DNA of 7,100 nucleotides from Planctomycetia bacterium. Lineage in GTDB: Bacteria; Planctomycetota; Phycisphaerae; Phycisphaerales; UBA1924. The position numbers and the translations under genes were made by a program. Under the pieces are notes generated by a model, which saw only the letters and a list, made by a program, of their open reading frames with translations, was not told the DNA's origin and made no database searches. Below, piece after piece: positions 1 to 5,488 of the stretch (position 1 is its first letter; each line of letters begins with the position of its first letter). The DNA is taken from the NCBI GenBank assembly GCA_005776545.1, contig SXOY01000372.1, forward strand, positions 1 to 7,100, in the 5' to 3' direction.

Positions 1-291
1 GAGCGACGGTCCCCGCGAAACCACGGCTTAAGCCTATGGGCTTTGCTCCAAAGGAAAAGTGTATTCGAGCGACGGTCCCCGCGAAACCACGGCATTGGGT
101 GGAAGAATGTACCAATAACTCCAAGTGTATTCGAGCGACGGTCCCCGCGAAACCACGGCTCTTGAAAGCCAAAGGCTATCAGGGCGATCAGTGTATTCGA
201 GCGACGGTCCCCGCGAAACCACGGCGAATTGGTTGTACAGATCCATTGCGGCGGCAGTGTATTCGAGCGACGGTCCCCGCGAAACCACGGC
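1..291. CRISPR. CRISPR array, right-hand end (type II-like geometry, no cas genes in window)
   Basis: Identical 36-bp repeats lie at 58-93, 124-159, 190-225 and 256-291. A partial copy at 1-27 is cut by the window edge. On the + strand each begins AGTGTATTCGAG and ends GCGAAACCACGGC. The four spacers (28-57, 94-123, 160-189, 226-255) are all exactly 30 bp and unrelated to each other, so the period is a rigid 66 bp. I saw no mismatch between repeat copies, including the last one, so there is no degenerate terminal repeat on this side. A 36-bp repeat with uniform 30-bp spacers is typical of type II systems. Read on the - strand the repeat starts GCCGTGGTTTCGCG, which as I recall resembles the G(C/T)TGTGGTTT starts of some type II-C repeats. 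Subtype and transcription direction are therefore inference. The array continues to the left, where cas genes may lie. Because 66 is divisible by three, the array stays open in several frames, but these frames are not genes. Confidence 0.95.
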
Positions 292-326
292 ATGGTTGAG
301 CAAGCTCAACCCGCCGTGGTTTCGCG
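278..326. repeat. 49-bp near-perfect palindrome joining the last CRISPR repeat to an inverted partial repeat (candidate anti-repeat)
   Basis: The last 14 bp of the terminal repeat (278-291, CGCGAAACCACGGC) are exactly complementary to 313-326 (GCCGTGGTTTCGCG). Between them lies a second perfect inverted repeat, GGTTGAGC (294-301) and GCTCAACC (304-311), around AA. Together they form one 22-bp stem with only an AT/C internal loop and a 2-nt tip. An inverted partial repeat beside a type II-like array is the classic signature of a tracrRNA anti-repeat. However, complementarity stops at 14 bp: 327-350 does not match the rest of the repeat. If read leftward, a tracrRNA would run straight into the array after one nexus-like hairpin. 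Alternatives are a hairpin that ends a rightward array transcript (a small GTTC/GAAC stem at 326-338 and TTTTT at 346-350 follow) or a scar of inverted duplication. The structure is certain; its role is open. Confidence 0.9.
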
Positions 327-617
327 TTCGGATTGAACTATTGCATTTTTCTAGTCGTTGACGATCTAATTTGTCGACATTGCTCTGTCGATGCTGTGTA
401 AGGCAACCTGCTCATTCACATTCGAGGCTTGTTAAGGTCGAGCAGAAGCAGAAATACGCACTGACAGGAATGTCGATGTCAGCCTCATGGCCTTTCACTC
501 AGTCACTCCGTCATTTCGCCCCTTTGCCACTTCATTCTCCACCTATTGCCTGCCACCTTCTTCACGTCCTATAACACACTTTCGGCAAAATATCTCCGAA
601 TTTCACGTTCTGTACCC
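327..617. other. Non-coding stretch between CRISPR array and HTH gene
   Basis: I find no credible gene here. A 67-codon open frame at 371-574 has no ribosome-binding site and an unconvincing composition. The first part (327-372) is comparatively AT-rich, with TTTTT at 346-350, and could be a leader or promoter region for a leftward-transcribed array, but I could not identify a clear promoter pair. From about 490 on, the + strand becomes pyrimidine-rich with short reiterated words, for example TCACTCAGTCACTC at 495-508 and TTTGCCACTT at 523-532. The latter word recurs at 1297-1306 on the other side of the next gene. I searched by eye for the missing part of the CRISPR anti-repeat here and found only chance-level matches. 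Confidence 0.55.
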
Positions 618-645
618 TTGACCAATTACCGTACTCTTGTATCAT
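618..645 (+). promoter_or_regulatory. Sigma70-like promoter, probably giving a leaderless mRNA
   Basis: TTGACC (618-623) and TATCAT (640-645) are separated by 16 bp, close to the bacterial housekeeping consensus. Transcription would be expected to start about 7 nt after the -10 box, that is at or next to the A of the ATG at 652. No Shine-Dalgarno sequence precedes that ATG, which fits a leaderless message. This also argues against the in-frame TTG at 637 as the start, since it lies upstream of the predicted transcription start. Confidence 0.5.
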
Positions 646-651
646 TCCTTC

Positions 652-1248
652 ATGAACACCAAACCAAATCCATTCATCGAACTCGTCACATGCCTTGAAG
701 ACACCTATCTCTCCGGCCAAAAGACCAACTTCGTCCACCAAGACCTTTCAACCCACCTCGATTCCTACACCACCCTTCAGCAGTGCTCTCTCATTCACCA
801 CCTGGCAACCCTCTTGGAGCCAGATCCAAATCGACCTGCCCCTGCTCGCGGCGGCACCCCATCCCCTACCTTCGTCGCCGGTACCTACCTCAAAACTCTC
901 TGTCTCATCGAACGCAGCAAGTCCCGCGCTGATCGCGCTGCCGATCGCCTCAACCGCCAAACCTCTACCCACGAATCCTTCCAGCTCAACGCCGCAACCC
1001 AGTTCCTCCTCACCGAACTATCCGGAGGCGAACGCCCGGCACGCGAGCTAATCAAACTCGCAAAATCCATCGGCATCAGCGAACGCACTCTCGATCGCGC
1101 CAAAGCCCACCTCCGCATCCTCTCCATCCAACGAATCACCGCCGAATCCCGCTGCTGGGTCTGGGCATTGCCACCAACCCCCGATAAAACCATCGATTCC
1201 GACCCAAAAACCCCAGAGCGCCAGGGTGCCATGACACCCTGTGCATAA
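652..1248 (+). CDS. Small protein with C-terminal winged-helix-like domain, related in style to the tail of mobile-element primase/helicase proteins
   Basis: The gene encodes 198 residues from ATG 652; the frame also has a TTG at 637, disfavoured by promoter position. Residues 116-173 read as a compact helix-turn-helix: QFLLTELSGGERPARELIKL, then AKSIGISERTLDRAKAHLRI, ending in CWVWALP. In my knowledge of families, this pattern (a ...L..G...A.EL...A...GIS.RTL.RAK..L core and a terminal W.W.LP) is the C-terminal domain of plasmid- and phage-type primase/AAA helicase proteins, where it probably binds DNA. The catalytic part is absent here. Residues 1-110 (FIELVTCLEDTYL..., an alanine/proline-rich linker near 60-75, an arginine-rich helix near 87-102) match nothing I recognise. 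Codons end heavily in C. The gene stands alone between the CRISPR array and the envelope genes, with its own promoter and a downstream hairpin. A DNA-binding regulator or a remnant of a mobile-element protein are both possible. Confidence 0.8.
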   Translation: MNTKPNPFIELVTCLEDTYLSGQKTNFVHQDLSTHLDSYTTLQQCSLIHHLATLLEPDPNRPAPARGGTPSPTFVAGTYLKTLCLIERSKSRADRAADRLNRQTSTHESFQLNAATQFLLTELSGGERPARELIKLAKSIGISERTLDRAKAHLRILSIQRITAESRCWVWALPPTPDKTIDSDPKTPERQGAMTPCA

Positions 1249-1259
1249 CCGCGGCGTGC

Positions 1260-1290
1260 CACCGGCATTCCTGCCGGTGTCTGGTCTTTT
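1260..1290 (+). terminator. GC-rich hairpin with T-rich tail after the HTH gene, possible terminator
   Basis: CACCGGCA (1260-1267) and TGCCGGTG (1272-1279) pair perfectly over 8 bp around a TTCC loop. They are followed by TCTGGTCTTTT, so the T tract is interrupted and this is not a textbook intrinsic terminator. A weaker 7-bp stem (CAGGGTG 1222-1228 with CACCCTG 1235-1241) overlaps the end of the gene. The location 11 bp after the stop codon fits termination. A dispersed REP-like palindrome is an alternative. Confidence 0.5.
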
Positions 1291-1292
1291 CC

Positions 1293-1354
1293 CCACTTTG
1301 CCACTTTGCCCCTTCTTTCTCCCCCTAGTGCCAAGTGCCTAATGCCTAGTGCCT
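1293..1354. repeat. Pyrimidine-rich short tandem repeats upstream of the prepilin gene
   Basis: CCACTTTG occurs twice in tandem (1293-1308). After a C/T-rich run come imperfect copies of a 6-8-bp word: CTAGTGCC, AAGTGCC, TAATGCC, TAGTGCC (1325-1354). The word TTTGCCACTT (1297-1306) is shared with 523-532. The rest of the 1355-1472 gap contains a possible lone -10 box TACAAT (1369-1374) without a convincing -35, so I do not call a promoter there. Confidence 0.6.
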
Positions 1355-1472
1355 GCTTTCCGCCTTGATACAATTTTTCTTCCCCTCCTGCAATCAACTC
1401 GCTATGAATGCCAATAGCCGATAGTGCTACTTCTGCCTTTCTAGTGGTCCCTATTCGTTTTGGAGTCGTTTC

Positions 1473-2240
1473 ATGGCTCGATCTCCTGATACTCACTTCA
1501 GCGTGGTTCGCCGGCGGCGATTGGCAAGCGCGTTTACTTTGATTGAGCTTTTGGTTGTCATCGCCATTATCGCGTTACTCATCAGCATCACGCTGCCGGC
1601 GCTTGGCGCATCTCGTGAAAGTGCGCGGCGGCTGAAGTGCATGACCAATCTCAAGGGGATTGGCGGCGGGCTTGCCGCATATATGAACGATTCGAAGGAT
1701 TTGCTCCCCAAGGTTTTGCCGCTGCAACAAGGTCCGCCCGGTGGCGGCAACGAGCCTGGGCTGCTTGATATTCTGGCGGCGTATGTAGATGCCCCACCGC
1801 CTCGGAAAGGCCCCGGCGATACGGTGTTCACATCCAACGATCCATATATATGTCCATCGGATCGCAAGGGGAGTTTTGATTCGGCGACCAATACAATGAC
1901 GCCGCCGGTGTGGCAGACTAATGGGACAAGCTATGAATACATGATCGGCTACACGATGGTGTTTCTGGAAGGGCCGCCGTTGCTCATTCCTGCATCTTCG
2001 ACGCAGCAGATTGTGAGTAAGGCACTGAGTGAATCGCCGCTGGACTGGCCGGTTCTTGTGGATGCGGATGACTGGCACAAGCTCAACGCCACACCGTCAA
2101 AGCGGAACCCATCATATTTCCCCAAACGCAACGCGCTTTTTTTCAAAGACTGGCGCGTCGATTGGAACGAGCCTAATTCAAGCAGCGATGTCGCCGAGCT
2201 TTACATGTTGATAGCCCGCCTGGGCGGCCGCATGCCGTAA
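1473..2240 (+). CDS. Prepilin-type protein (planctomycete type II secretion/type IV pilin-like family)
   Basis: The protein has 255 residues. The start at ATG 1473 is supported by GGAG at 1462-1465. A basic leader (RRRR at 13-16) ends in A20, followed by F21-TLIE25[12 protein letters not shown]. This is the class III signal cut by a prepilin peptidase, with the conserved Glu at +5 and a hydrophobic helix to about residue 41. The usual Gly at -1 is replaced by Ala. The [18 protein letters not shown] stretch (48-65), the ICPSD motif (126-130) and the C-terminal VDADDWH (196-202) followed by [12 protein letters not shown] (220-231) match the layout of the large planctomycete pseudopilin-like family, whose members normally carry an NxLFxDGHVxW-type motif. 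Here the DG is DW, so that motif is degenerate. The product is expected in the inner membrane or in a pilus-like fibre. It lies 20 bp upstream of a membrane-protein gene and is probably cotranscribed with it. I cannot tell a pilin from a pseudopilin or an unrelated exported protein using this signal. Confidence 0.88.
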   Translation: MARSPDTHFSVVRRRRLASAFTLIELLVVIAIIALLISITLPALGASRESARRLKCMTNLKGIGGGLAAYMNDSKDLLPKVLPLQQGPPGGGNEPGLLDILAAYVDAPPPRKGPGDTVFTSNDPYICPSDRKGSFDSATNTMTPPVWQTNGTSYEYMIGYTMVFLEGPPLLIPASSTQQIVSKALSESPLDWPVLVDADDWHKLNATPSKRNPSYFPKRNALFFKDWRVDWNEPNSSSDVAELYMLIARLGGRMP

Positions 2241-2260
2241 ATGTTTCTGGAGTATGTGTT

Positions 2261-3133
2261 ATGTCCGCAGTGAACAGCATGAACAGCATGAACAGCGTGA
2301 ATAGTTTGAACAGCTCGCTCGAACTCAATCCGCTTCTGACACCAGAAGATCTGAAGCCAGCAGTGACTGCGCCCAAGCCGGGGCTGTTGAAGGAACTTGA
2401 TATTCGCTTGCGCGCACGGATAGATGGATGGAAGGCTCGCAATTGGAACGACCCATCGCGCCGAGGCCGGACCATTCGCATCGGCGCGATTGTGCTGGTG
2501 GTCTTGCTTGCGGGCGCGGGCGGGGCGTATTGGAAATGGGGAATTGTTCATCAGCCCAACTATGCAACCGATGATCTTGATGATGTCCTGGGTTTCAGCT
2601 TTCTAACCGATGATTTCAACAAACTGCCGATTGATGAGCGGCTCAGGCTGCTGTCAGAGCTTATCGAACGCATGAAGAGTTCGAGTGCTGAGGACTCGGC
2701 GATGCTCGCCGCGTTTATGGCTGGAATCGCAGGTCAGGCGCGTGAACAACTGATGGAGAATTCGAGCAAGATCGCCATCGACATGTTTGATCAGTACGCA
2801 CGCAAATATGATGAAGTCCCGCCGGAAGAGCGTGAGAAATTCATTGATGATTCGTTTGTTGACATGGCGAAGAAAATGGAAGCAATGGCCGGGGTGACTC
2901 GCGACATTTCTGATGAAGACCGCATCAAAGAGATGACGCGGCAGGTCGGTCGCGATAAACAGAGAATTGAATCTGGAAAAGGACCGGGCGGCGCGATTGC
3001 CGGCAGGTTGTTTGACTTTGTTCAGAACAATGTTGCCAGCAAGGCCAGCCCCCAGCAACGCGGCCAGGGAGCCACGCTGATGCGAGATATGGGCCGCCGA
3101 TTCCGCGGCGAAGATATCAAGAAGGGTCGCTGA
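2261..3133 (+). CDS. Single-pass membrane protein of unknown function
   Basis: The protein has 290 residues, with ATG 2261 preceded by GGAG at 2249-2252. The N-terminus carries five (V/M/L)-N-S tripeptides (residues 4-18). A charged, proline-containing region follows (about 25-72, with RRGR at 67-70), then one hydrophobic segment (about 74-93, IGAIVLVVLLAGAGGAYW). The remaining ~195 residues are strongly charged and probably helical, with acidic runs (TDDLDDVLG, PPEEREKFIDD, SDEDRIKEM) and a basic C-terminus (RRFRGEDIKKGR). The positive charges before the membrane segment suggest a cytoplasmic N-terminus and an exported C-terminal domain. I recognise no family. The 20-bp spacing to the prepilin gene suggests one operon. 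A helper or anchoring role for the exported prepilin is possible, but nothing in the sequence shows it directly. Confidence 0.85.
   Translation: MSAVNSMNSMNSVNSLNSSLELNPLLTPEDLKPAVTAPKPGLLKELDIRLRARIDGWKARNWNDPSRRGRTIRIGAIVLVVLLAGAGGAYWKWGIVHQPNYATDDLDDVLGFSFLTDDFNKLPIDERLRLLSELIERMKSSSAEDSAMLAAFMAGIAGQAREQLMENSSKIAIDMFDQYARKYDEVPPEEREKFIDDSFVDMAKKMEAMAGVTRDISDEDRIKEMTRQVGRDKQRIESGKGPGGAIAGRLFDFVQNNVASKASPQQRGQGATLMRDMGRRFRGEDIKKGR
2270..2314 (+). repeat. Coding 9-bp tandem repeat, five units
   Basis: Five 9-bp units of the form (G/A/T)TG-AA(C/T)-AG(C/T) encode (V/M/L)-N-S repeated five times at residues 4-18 of the membrane protein. Units 2 and 3 are identical. Every unit begins with a codon that can initiate translation (GTG, ATG, ATG, GTG, TTG). 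Unit number could vary without breaking the frame. The true start is fixed by the GGAG at 2249-2252, although internal starts cannot be excluded. Confidence 0.9.
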
Positions 3134-3301
3134 GTTTCTTGGCAACTCGTAGCCTCGCTGCAGAATGGTGCAAATTCGGGCATGGCAAAGGCCCCATAAC
3201 CCAATTCGTGCTAATTTGAGACATTGATCCTCGCCAAGCGGCGAACTGTGATGCACACTCCACTAGGACCAATAGACTGCTGCGGGAATCTATAGCCACA
3301 C
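3134..3301. other. Intergenic gap dividing the two gene pairs
   Basis: This 168-bp gap contains a small hairpin, TCGCC-AAGC-GGCGA (3231-3244), with no T tract. A TATAGC box (3291-3296) lies just before the ATG at 3302, without a recognisable -35. The gap is long enough for a promoter of the beta-helix genes, but I could not identify one with confidence, and there is no clear terminator for the upstream pair. Confidence 0.3.
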
Positions 3302-5488
3302 ATGCGATTTATCAGTTGCAATCTCGCGATCCTGCTCAGCAGTTCCGCCATGGCCGGAACGCCGCTATCAGCAGTGCCAGATGTTGGCGCGATTACGACC
3401 TGGGAATATGCAGGGAAGGTTGCGTTCCTCAATCGAGTCGATCGGTTGATCGACTTCCGACTTGCTGAGATTCCACTTACGCGAACACATACTCGATATG
3501 TGCGGCAGGCGACTGATGGGTCTGAAGCCGGCGGCTCTGGCGATGGACTTTCGCCGGCAACCGCTTGGAGAGTGCGCGACATGCTTGATGTGCGCACGTT
3601 GCTTGTGAATCAACTCCATGCTGATACGGCCATTCTGTTCAGACGCGGCGATTCGTTTTATGCTCGTCCGCTCAATGTCGCGCAGGGGATCGCCGGGACT
3701 TCGTTTGGCAACTTCACTCTTGGGGCCTATACCGATCCGATGGAACCATCGACACGCAAGCCCAGACTTCTGGGATTTCACCGACCGGGCGCGGCGGCGT
3801 GGGTGAGCAACGGAGATGGCACTATTCAACTTGCTGCACCATTCACTTCGTACTGGGTGCGTGGAAGACAACCAGCAAGCGATGAGATTCGCGGATTTCG
3901 AGCGGTGCCGTATGTGAAGCAAACTTCGCCTGCGGCGGTTGTTGGAAATGACCAGTCGTTTGCACAGTCTGGCAGCGTGCTTGTAGTGGATGCAGGCCCA
4001 ACCGGGGCGGCAGACGATCTTGAATCACTTGAGGTCGCCGTTGCCAATGGAGCGGGGATTTTTGTCAACGATGTTGATGGCGTGCGACTCGACGATCTGG
4101 TGCTTGAGGGCTGGGGCATGGATGTTGTCAGCAGCGTTGCAGGGTGCTTCACATTCAATGGCAGCGGGACGAATGCCATGCTCGTTACTGGATGCGAATG
4201 GGGCTGGGGACCATATCACACCTCTGCACATATCGTTTCCAGCAGCGCTGGCGGCATCATTACCATGAGCCAGTGTTTCTTTGGATATCACATGCAGCGC
4301 GAGCTTTCGCTGGGAGGCAGCGGCGATGGCTTTGTGAGTTACGCACTGCTTGGGCAAAACGAGCACATCATGGACCGTTGCACGGGATATGGCGGCGGCT
4401 TGCAGAGGATCGGCATTGGTGGCGCGGATTTGCTCATACAGGGAACTCCCTGTTACGCGCACACCAACGGGCTTACGAGCATTGGACTTTCTCTTCGCCG
4501 CGGATGCAGCTTCGCGAATACACACGAAAGCCGCGCCCGATATGCAAACTATGGGACTGGTGGCGATGCGGTCGTCAATCCCGTCACACAGCAGCGGGCG
4601 GTGTATCCACCTGATCCGTTGCTCACAGCGTGCTATCGATCATTTGTCATTGATGAGACCGCCGCACTTGATTTCGCACCCAACGGGCAAGGCTGGCGAA
4701 ATGTCGAAATCAACTGGCGTTTCACACATCTGGTGACGCAACAAGGTCTCAATACGCTCTTCTGGGGAGGCGGGCCGCAGGCGGCACCCGGTGGGCTGGC
4801 GATCAATCGAGATGTGCGGATTCAACTGCCATCGACATTCAGCGGATATTACTTCTTTTCGATTTCCGCCGGCAGCCCTCGACACTTCTGGCTGCACAAT
4901 CGCTTTCGCATTGTCGGTGGCGGCGCACAGACTCCTCCGGATTTTCTGAACACCGAAGCAAACCAATTCACCCTTTCGCAGTCGTATATCTACAACAGCA
5001 TCATGTCAAACGAGGTTCCGGGCACAGTCGGCGAATGGACTTATGAAGAATGGAACCCGGATGAATCCGTTGGCGGGATCGGCAACACTGCGTTTCTGGG
5101 ATTTGATCCATTGAAATGGGACGAGTCGCTCAACCCGATCGCGTTGGCGGGGCCTTCGACGTTTGTTGCGACGGATGCTGGTCGAGGGGACATTAGCCCA
5201 CAGCTCATTGGTGCTGCGCATACGAACCCACGTGGTCGGGCATTTGTTGAATATGACATCACGCGTCGACTGCGTCCGGTGTTGCCGACGGTTGGACCAT
5301 TGGAAGCGCGGCCAGTAGCGTGTCTCGCAGATTTCAATGCGGATCAGACAATCGATTTTTTTGACTATCTCGATTTCGTAGATGCGTTCTCTACCTCGGT
5401 TGCGCACGCCGATTTCAATCATGATGGAGTCCTTGATTTCTTTGACTACCTTGATTTTGTAGATGCGTTCAGCGGAGGATGTCCGTGA
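3302..5488 (+). CDS. Exported right-handed beta-helix-type protein with two C-terminal EF-hand/dockerin-like repeats
   Basis: The protein has 728 residues. The start ATG 3302 gives a signal peptide with a hydrophobic core and cleavage after AMA (A18), although only a weak, distant GGGA precedes it. Residues 67-120 (YVRQATDGS, then SPATAW, then ILFRRGDSFY) are the usual N-terminal pattern of secreted right-handed parallel beta-helix proteins. The middle is rich in Gly, Asn and Val strands: DVDGVRLDDL (257-266), EGWGMDV (269-275), CEWGWGPYH (298-306), AGGII (316-320), FGYH (327-330) and GQNE (351-354). The C-terminus holds two calcium-type loops, D677-N679-D681-D685-D688 and D704-N706-D708-D712-D715, each followed by DYLDFVDAFS and bracketed by C674 and C727. 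This tail is common on secreted planctomycete proteins. Its neighbour is a coupled paralogue. Pectate-lyase-like activity is possible for such folds, but no catalytic set can be assigned, so I give no enzyme name. Confidence 0.85.
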   Translation: MRFISCNLAILLSSSAMAGTPLSAVPDVGAITTWEYAGKVAFLNRVDRLIDFRLAEIPLTRTHTRYVRQATDGSEAGGSGDGLSPATAWRVRDMLDVRTLLVNQLHADTAILFRRGDSFYARPLNVAQGIAGTSFGNFTLGAYTDPMEPSTRKPRLLGFHRPGAAAWVSNGDGTIQLAAPFTSYWVRGRQPASDEIRGFRAVPYVKQTSPAAVVGNDQSFAQSGSVLVVDAGPTGAADDLESLEVAVANGAGIFVNDVDGVRLDDLVLEGWGMDVVSSVAGCFTFNGSGTNAMLVTGCEWGWGPYHTSAHIVSSSAGGIITMSQCFFGYHMQRELSLGGSGDGFVSYALLGQNEHIMDRCTGYGGGLQRIGIGGADLLIQGTPCYAHTNGLTSIGLSLRRGCSFANTHESRARYANYGTGGDAVVNPVTQQRAVYPPDPLLTACYRSFVIDETAALDFAPNGQGWRNVEINWRFTHLVTQQGLNTLFWGGGPQAAPGGLAINRDVRIQLPSTFSGYYFFSISAGSPRHFWLHNRFRIVGGGAQTPPDFLNTEANQFTLSQSYIYNSIMSNEVPGTVGEWTYEEWNPDESVGGIGNTAFLGFDPLKWDESLNPIALAGPSTFVATDAGRGDISPQLIGAAHTNPRGRAFVEYDITRRLRPVLPTVGPLEARPVACLADFNADQTIDFFDYLDFVDAFSTSVAHADFNHDGVLDFFDYLDFVDAFSGGCP
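5330..5470 (+). repeat. Two coding copies of an EF-hand-like 60-bp unit
   Basis: Units at 5330-5389 and 5411-5470 encode DFNADQTIDFFDYLDFVDAF and DFNHDGVLDFFDYLDFVDAF. The proteins are nearly identical after the loop, while the DNA differs mainly at third codon positions. The duplication is therefore old or held by selection on the protein. Acidic residues sit at loop positions 1, 5, 9 and 12, with Asn at 3, as in calcium-binding dockerin or EF-hand loops. Confidence 0.85.
5474..5478 (+). promoter_or_regulatory. Strong Shine-Dalgarno that fixes a GTG start at 5485
   Basis: GGAGG lies inside the last codons of the preceding gene, 6 nt before GTG 5485. This GTG overlaps the preceding TGA stop (5486-5488) as GTGA. 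The arrangement implies translational coupling and supports the GTG as the start of the second beta-helix gene. Confidence 0.8.

Noticed and set aside
34..361. Open frames on both strands running through the CRISPR array
   Set aside because: The 66-bp period is a multiple of three, so any frame without a stop in the repeat stays open. The translations are just the repeat read over and over.
413..440. ATTCGAG near 420 as a remote piece of CRISPR repeat or anti-repeat
   Set aside because: Only 7 nt match and the flanks do not align, which is expected by chance.
371..574. 67-codon + strand open frame between the array and the winged-helix gene
   Set aside because: It has no Shine-Dalgarno, no recognisable domain, and a composition that follows the local pyrimidine-rich non-coding DNA.
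637..651. TTG 637 as the start of the winged-helix gene
   Set aside because: It lies upstream of the transcription start predicted from the promoter at 618-645 and has no Shine-Dalgarno; ATG 652 is preferred.
1365..1374. TTGATACAAT as a promoter for the prepilin gene
   Set aside because: TACAAT is a fair -10 box but there is no acceptable -35 at 16-18 bp, so I do not list it as a feature.
885..1496. 203-codon - strand open frame opposite the winged-helix gene
   Set aside because: It is antisense to a gene with a recognisable domain and spans the hairpin and tandem-repeat region. The translation is rich in Arg, Ser and Trp with no family signal.
2654..3256. 200-codon - strand open frame opposite the membrane-protein gene
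   Set aside because: It is a shadow of the real + strand gene, without a ribosome-binding site or domain.
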